This document shows, in pieces, positions 60,457 through 64,000 of a DNA stretch of 64,000 nucleotides. A program made the translations under genes and the position numbers. This stretch comes from JAJCYK01 sp965224285 (GTDB taxonomy: Bacteria > Bacteroidota > Bacteroidia > Cytophagales > Cyclobacteriaceae). The DNA is taken from contig OZ245043.1 in assembly GCA_965224285.1 (NCBI GenBank), positions 2,170,001 through 2,234,000 of the forward strand, written 5' to 3'. Positions within the stretch are counted from its first letter, which is position 1. Every line of letters begins with the position of its first letter. The notes below the pieces were generated by a model. The model saw only the letters and a program-made list of their open reading frames with translations, was not told the DNA's origin and made no database searches.

Positions 60457-62004
60457 GTGCACTACCATCATTTTTTATTGCGCCAACTAGCCAATGAGTT
60501 GTCGAGAAAGATTGTTGGCTACCAAATCACCGCTTGTTTTAGTCAGGCAAAAGATGAGTTGGTTCTGGAACTAAAGAAAGAACAGTCCAAATTTTACATT
60601 CACGGCATAACTAGCCCTCAATTCACCGCATTACACTTCCCAGCTGACTTCGGCAGAGCACGCAAAAATTCCGTGGACCTGTTTGAATCCGTCATTGGAT
60701 TATGTGTACAATCCGTTTATTGCTTCAGTAATGAAAGGAGCATAGCGCTGGAATTGAACCAGGATCGAGCTATGGTTTTCAAGTTATTCGGCAGCCGGTC
60801 CAATGTGATTCTGTTCAAACAACAGCAGCCAAAGGAGATATTCAGAAATAACATGGCCGATGATCTAGATCTGCGATTAGATTCATTACACCGTGAACTG
60901 GATACCAGCCGAGCCCGATTTAATACGCTGGGTGGTAATTTGAAGCAATTCATGCCCACCTTAGGCCCACAGGTAAGAAGTTATCTTGATACGCAAGGCT
61001 ACCAGGAAGCAGATCTCGATAGAAAGTGGGGCTTTTTACAAGAGGTGATGGGGCAACTTAAAGATGGTTCCATCTACCTTCAATGGTATAGAAACCTGCC
61101 TCAGTTATATCTATTTCATCCGAGTGATCCCTTTTACCATGGGGTTGAGGCCATCGAAGCAATGAATGAATTCTACCACCAATACATAAAAGCCTTTGCA
61201 TTGGAGAGAGAAAAGATGGATCTGGGCAGGATATTGGACCGCAATTTAAAACAGGCTAAAGCACACCTAAACAAAACAGAGCAGCGGCTGGACCAATTGA
61301 GTACTAGCATATCCTACCAATTGCAAGCGGATCTTATAATGGCCAATATGCATGACATCCCCGAAGGGGCCTCAGAAGCTACCTTACCTCATTTTGAAAC
61401 TGGTGAACCCGTCAAAATAAAGTTAAAGCCCGCCTTAACCCCTCAGATGAATGCCCAGCATTACTATCGCAAAAGCAAAAATCAAGGTAAAGAGGTGCAA
61501 AAATTAAAATCAGTCCGAAAGTCCCGCATCAAACAACTCAAAGAGTTGCAACAGTATAAAGAATTTTTAAGCCACTGTGGTAGCATCAAAGAGTTGAGAA
61601 ACTACGTTCGGGATCACCAGCTGACCCGAAAGCCTGCTAAAACCTCCCCTAAAGAATTATTTAAGACCTACTCTGCACAAGGTTTCAGCATCCTGGTGGG
61701 AAGAAATGCGCGCAACAATGACTTATTAACTCTCAAATACGCCCATAAAGAGGACCTATGGCTACACGCTAAGGATGTTAAAGGGTCACATGTAGTGATC
61801 AAGCATCTAGCTGGCCAACAATTTCCCAAAGCAGTAATTGAACGTGCTGCGCAGTTAGCTGCTTTCTACAGCCAACGAAGTACTGAGAGTTGGGCTCCCG
61901 TAAGTTACACACCTAAAAAGTTTGTTAGAAAACCAAAAGGCGCCTTACCTGGACAGGTAGTGGTGGAGAAAGAACAGGTATTGATAGTGGAGCCAAAGCC
62001 TTAG
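60457..62004 (+). CDS. NFACT-family (RqcH-like, DUF814) protein
   Basis: 515 residues from a GTG start. N-terminal NFACT-N (about 1-190: VGYQITACFSQAKDELVLELKKEQ; FHIHG-like FYIHGITSP), a coiled-coil middle (about 250-375 with QAKAHLNKTEQRLDQL), and a C-terminal NFACT-R domain (about 400-515: GFSILVGRNARNNDLLTLKYAHKEDLWLHAKDVKGSHVVIKH). In RqcH the DR pair in the N domain is needed for Ala-tailing; here the aligned pair reads Glu93-Arg94 (NERS). It probably binds stalled 50S or tRNA. Its stop abuts that of pyk. Confidence 0.88.
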   Translation: MHYHHFLLRQLANELSRKIVGYQITACFSQAKDELVLELKKEQSKFYIHGITSPQFTALHFPADFGRARKNSVDLFESVIGLCVQSVYCFSNERSIALELNQDRAMVFKLFGSRSNVILFKQQQPKEIFRNNMADDLDLRLDSLHRELDTSRARFNTLGGNLKQFMPTLGPQVRSYLDTQGYQEADLDRKWGFLQEVMGQLKDGSIYLQWYRNLPQLYLFHPSDPFYHGVEAIEAMNEFYHQYIKAFALEREKMDLGRILDRNLKQAKAHLNKTEQRLDQLSTSISYQLQADLIMANMHDIPEGASEATLPHFETGEPVKIKLKPALTPQMNAQHYYRKSKNQGKEVQKLKSVRKSRIKQLKELQQYKEFLSHCGSIKELRNYVRDHQLTRKPAKTSPKELFKTYSAQGFSILVGRNARNNDLLTLKYAHKEDLWLHAKDVKGSHVVIKHLAGQQFPKAVIERAAQLAAFYSQRSTESWAPVSYTPKKFVRKPKGALPGQVVVEKEQVLIVEPKP

Positions 62005-63438
62005 TCATTCCGCGATGGCAATCTTTAAGGTGTTAGTTCTAAATCTGCCATCTATTGGCATTGAAGCGGTATTGATGAAAACATCATCACTTTTAAGGCA
62101 GTCTTTTTCCTTTAATATCCTTTCCACCTCTGAAAAGGTGATGTCGGTGCTTTCCATATTAGTGTAGTAAAAGCTTCTGATGCCCCAAACCAGGTTCAAC
62201 GTGTATAGTAAACTGCGATTAGCGGTAAATATAAAGACATGCGCCTTCGGCCGGTTCCCTGCCAGTCTGTAGGCGGTGTAACCTGAGTAAGTCATGCCGG
62301 TAATAGCTGTGGCCCCGGTATCCCGAGCCAGGCGGCAGGCTGATAACACTAGATTGTTGTTATAAAAATTATCATCCTTGGGGTCCAGTTTACGGTGTTT
62401 GAAATAGATATCGGCTGATTTCTCTACTGATTGAATAGTACTGGACATACTCTTGATCACTTCTACCGGGAATTTACCCACCGCTGTCTCTGCAGATAAC
62501 ATTAAGGCATCAGCCCCATCTATTATAGAATTAGCAATATCATTGGTTTCCGCTCTGGTAGGCCTAGGGTTTTCAATCATGCTTTCCATCATTTGGGTGG
62601 CAATGATCACCGGCTTAAATTGCTCATTACATTTTTTAACGATCATTTTTTGCACCATGGGTACATCCTCCATCATGATTTCTACCCCAAGGTCACCCCG
62701 CGCTACCATCAGGCCATCAGAAACATTGATAATATCATCAATCTCTCTTAAAGCTTGCGGTTTCTCTATCTTGGCTATAACCTTGGTATCTTTACCTCTC
62801 TCCTTAATGATCTGCTTTAAATCCTCCACATCCTTGGCCGACCTCACAAATGATAATGCCAACCACGAGACGTTATTCTTAAGCCCAAATTCAAGATCAT
62901 TGCGATCCTTTTCAGTAAGGCAAGGGGCGCTGACCTCACTATGAGGCAGGTTTATTCCTTTACGCGATTTCAATGGTCCTCCATGGATTACCTCAGTCAA
63001 TACCTCATGCTCGTTTACCCGCTTCACCACCACTTCGATTTTACCATCGTCAATTAGTATCACATCATCCACCTTCACATCCTGTGGCAGCGGCTGATAG
63101 GTAGTGCTTACTTTTTTATTATTCCCTATCATCGGCTTGGTGGTTATGACCAGTTGGGTACCTTCCTCCAACTCTACTGCCCCATTTTCAATTTCACCAA
63201 CCCGGATCTTTGGCCCCTGTAGGTCTTGCAGGATACAGACGTGAGTACCCAACTCATCATTAAGGGTTCTGATATCATTGAGCACCTCCTGGTGAGCCTC
63301 ATGACTTCCGTGAGAGAAGTTCAAGCGAAATACGTCAACCCCGTTAAGTATTAACTGCCTCAAAACGCTTTTCTGACGGGTGGCCGGACCGATAGTGGCT
63401 ACTATCTTGGTTTTATTAAAAAGGACTTCAGTATTCAT
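62005..63438 (-). CDS. pyk: Pyruvate kinase
   Basis: 477 residues. Barrel motifs: ATIGPATR (about 14-21), RLNFSHG (about 39-45), DLQGPKIRVGEI (about 73-84), IDDGKIEVVV, the catalytic AKIEKPQA (about 223-230), MVARGDLGVEI (about 244-254) and PTRAETNDIANSIIDGADALMLSAETAVGKFP, then the C-terminal domain (about 355-477). It makes pyruvate and ATP from PEP, the last step of glycolysis; pfkA is 8 kb away. It starts 2 bases after the stop of the IPExxxVDY gene (63441..63872), with which it forms an operon. Confidence 0.96.
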   Translation of the reverse strand: MNTEVLFNKTKIVATIGPATRQKSVLRQLILNGVDVFRLNFSHGSHEAHQEVLNDIRTLNDELGTHVCILQDLQGPKIRVGEIENGAVELEEGTQLVITTKPMIGNNKKVSTTYQPLPQDVKVDDVILIDDGKIEVVVKRVNEHEVLTEVIHGGPLKSRKGINLPHSEVSAPCLTEKDRNDLEFGLKNNVSWLALSFVRSAKDVEDLKQIIKERGKDTKVIAKIEKPQALREIDDIINVSDGLMVARGDLGVEIMMEDVPMVQKMIVKKCNEQFKPVIIATQMMESMIENPRPTRAETNDIANSIIDGADALMLSAETAVGKFPVEVIKSMSSTIQSVEKSADIYFKHRKLDPKDDNFYNNNLVLSACRLARDTGATAITGMTYSGYTAYRLAGNRPKAHVFIFTANRSLLYTLNLVWGIRSFYYTNMESTDITFSEVERILKEKDCLKSDDVFINTASMPIDGRFRTNTLKIAIAE

Positions 63439-63440
63439 GT

Positions 63441-63872
63441 TTAAAAGATTAGGTTTTCTTTGGACTTCAGTTGCTCAATTGACACCAGATTGACCAACTG
63501 TACTCCAGTCATACCTCGAAGATGGTCCCGGATCTTTAGGGGATCCAAGCTGTGTTCAGGTCCTTCAACCATTAGCAGGTAGTCAAATTGCCTTAATTCG
63601 GGTATTAAATGTTGTAGGGATGAAGAAAAATCCTCCAAGGTTCTATTCACCAACAATCTGATAATGGTATGTTCGGTTTGATGTTTGTAATTGCTGATCG
63701 ATAACTTATCGCTGTCGATGAATTCAAAAAGCTGATCCGCTTGTTTAATCAAATTTATCCCTAATTCATGATTTATTAGCCATGCGAGCTTGTACTCCCT
63801 TAGAGGGGAAACAATTGCCAGCAATTTGAAGTTAAAATCAACATCGGCAACCAGCTTATTTTTCTTCATCAA
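63441..63872 (-). CDS. IPExxxVDY-family protein
   Basis: 143 residues. Contains IPELRQFDYLLMVEG (about 96-110), the family signature in the slightly altered form IPExxxxDY, after an alpha-beta region with AWLINHELGINLIKQADQL. The family is found in Bacteroidota, commonly beside pyruvate kinase; function unknown. It leads the pyk operon from a -7 box at 63901-63908 with a poor -33. Two N-terminal Met codons are adjacent; either could start it. Confidence 0.82.
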   Translation of the reverse strand: MMKKNKLVADVDFNFKLLAIVSPLREYKLAWLINHELGINLIKQADQLFEFIDSDKLSISNYKHQTEHTIIRLLVNRTLEDFSSSLQHLIPELRQFDYLLMVEGPEHSLDPLKIRDHLRGMTGVQLVNLVSIEQLKSKENLIF

Positions 63873-63900
63873 ACCCAGATTTCACGGGTTTTAAAACTAA

Positions 63901-63908
63901 CAAAATTA
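63901..63908 (-). promoter_or_regulatory. -7 box of the IPExxxVDY-pyk operon
   Basis: CAAAATTA on the plus strand, TAATTTTG on the minus strand, a perfect TAnnTTTG 28 bases before the ATG at 63872. The nearest CAA (-33) is 25 bases away (63934-63936), longer than usual. Confidence 0.45.
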
Positions 63909-63965
63909 TGCATTAAAGGGCAGTAATTCAGGGCAAATAAGGCATCTTGAAGATTCTTAAAATAG

Positions 63966-63997
63966 TTTGACATTATTGGATTAAATGTATTTCTTTG
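63966..63997 (+). promoter_or_regulatory. Candidate rightward promoter for a gene beyond the window
   Basis: TTTG (63966-63969), 20 bases, then TTTCTTTG (63990-63997; 7 of 8 matches to TAnnTTTG). It faces out of the window, divergent to the pyk operon. Confidence 0.3.
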
Positions 63998-64000
63998 CAA

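Noticed and set aside
62453..62944. A 163-codon open frame on the plus strand opposite pyk
   Set aside because: Ser/Ile/Leu-rich mirror of pyruvate kinase coding; no independent evidence.
1..64000. Search for CRISPR arrays, insertion sequences, phage genes or restriction systems
   Set aside because: I saw no spaced direct repeats, transposase or integrase motifs, phage structural genes or defence genes; the window looks like core chromosome plus a glycan locus.

Overview
The window reads as a chromosomal segment of a Bacteroidota bacterium, most likely of the Cytophagia (Cytophagales) grade. The signs are: -7 boxes of the form TAnnTTTG upstream of many genes, near-absence of Shine-Dalgarno sequences, a protein with a type IX secretion type B (gliding-motility-like) C-terminal domain, an IPExxxVDY-family gene next to pyruvate kinase, a fused PurL of about 1230 residues, and many OmpA-family lipoproteins. 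I see no insertion sequence, prophage, CRISPR array or rRNA, and one tRNA. Coding density is very high: no gene-free stretch exceeds 300 bases.

Layout. 1-3330: a coupled operon of a di-heme oxidoreductase (cut by the window edge), a bc1-type Rieske lipoprotein and an outer-membrane porin, then a DUF4136 lipoprotein. 3432-14908: housekeeping genes (hsp20-like, purL, tRNA-Gln, prs, rplY, pth, metG, typA, a DECR1-like dienoyl-CoA reductase). 15064-19941: two paralogous OmpA lipoproteins, then a leftward sulfur-type redox operon (SorA/SoxC-like molybdoenzyme, c-type cytochrome, sterol-desaturase-family protein) with a rhodanese lipoprotein. 20214-31321: accessory enzymes and regulators (aspartic protease, M49-type peptidase, membrane AraC regulator, OxyR, quinone oxidoreductase, DUF4097 protein, thioredoxin-like protein, phosphoesterase, a 54-residue small protein). 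31471-40789: hisS, a T9SS cargo protein, ybaB, a glycosyltransferase, divergent PspC and OmpA/TPR genes, PDH E1 beta, ffh. 40872-52960: a long rightward surface-glycan locus (two glycosyltransferases, a YfhO-type membrane protein, SpsF-, NeuB/SpsE- and SpsG-like enzymes, pyruvyl transferase, HAD phosphatase and Wzx-like flippase). 52999-64000: pfkA, miaA, a 1340-residue hybrid histidine kinase with a response regulator, a PhnP-like hydrolase, an NFACT protein, pyk and the IPExxxVDY gene.

How the genes work together. The glycan locus is the most coherent system: NeuB-like synthase, HAD phosphatase and SpsF-type cytidylyltransferase could make and activate a nonulosonic acid; glycosyltransferases, a pyruvyl transferase and a flippase would build and export the glycan. 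The sulfite-oxidase-like operon and the Rieske/di-heme operon each look like periplasmic electron-transfer modules. Of eleven convergent gene pairs, ten have stop codons overlapping or within 12 bases of each other; the one exception (25788-25921) holds three nested inverted repeats and is the best candidate for an undescribed non-coding element.

Several starts were moved downstream of the longest open frame because a TTG codon lay inside a -7 box or because a family-typical N-terminus or Shine-Dalgarno sequence marked the true start. All functions are inferred by reading the sequence; no database search was run.
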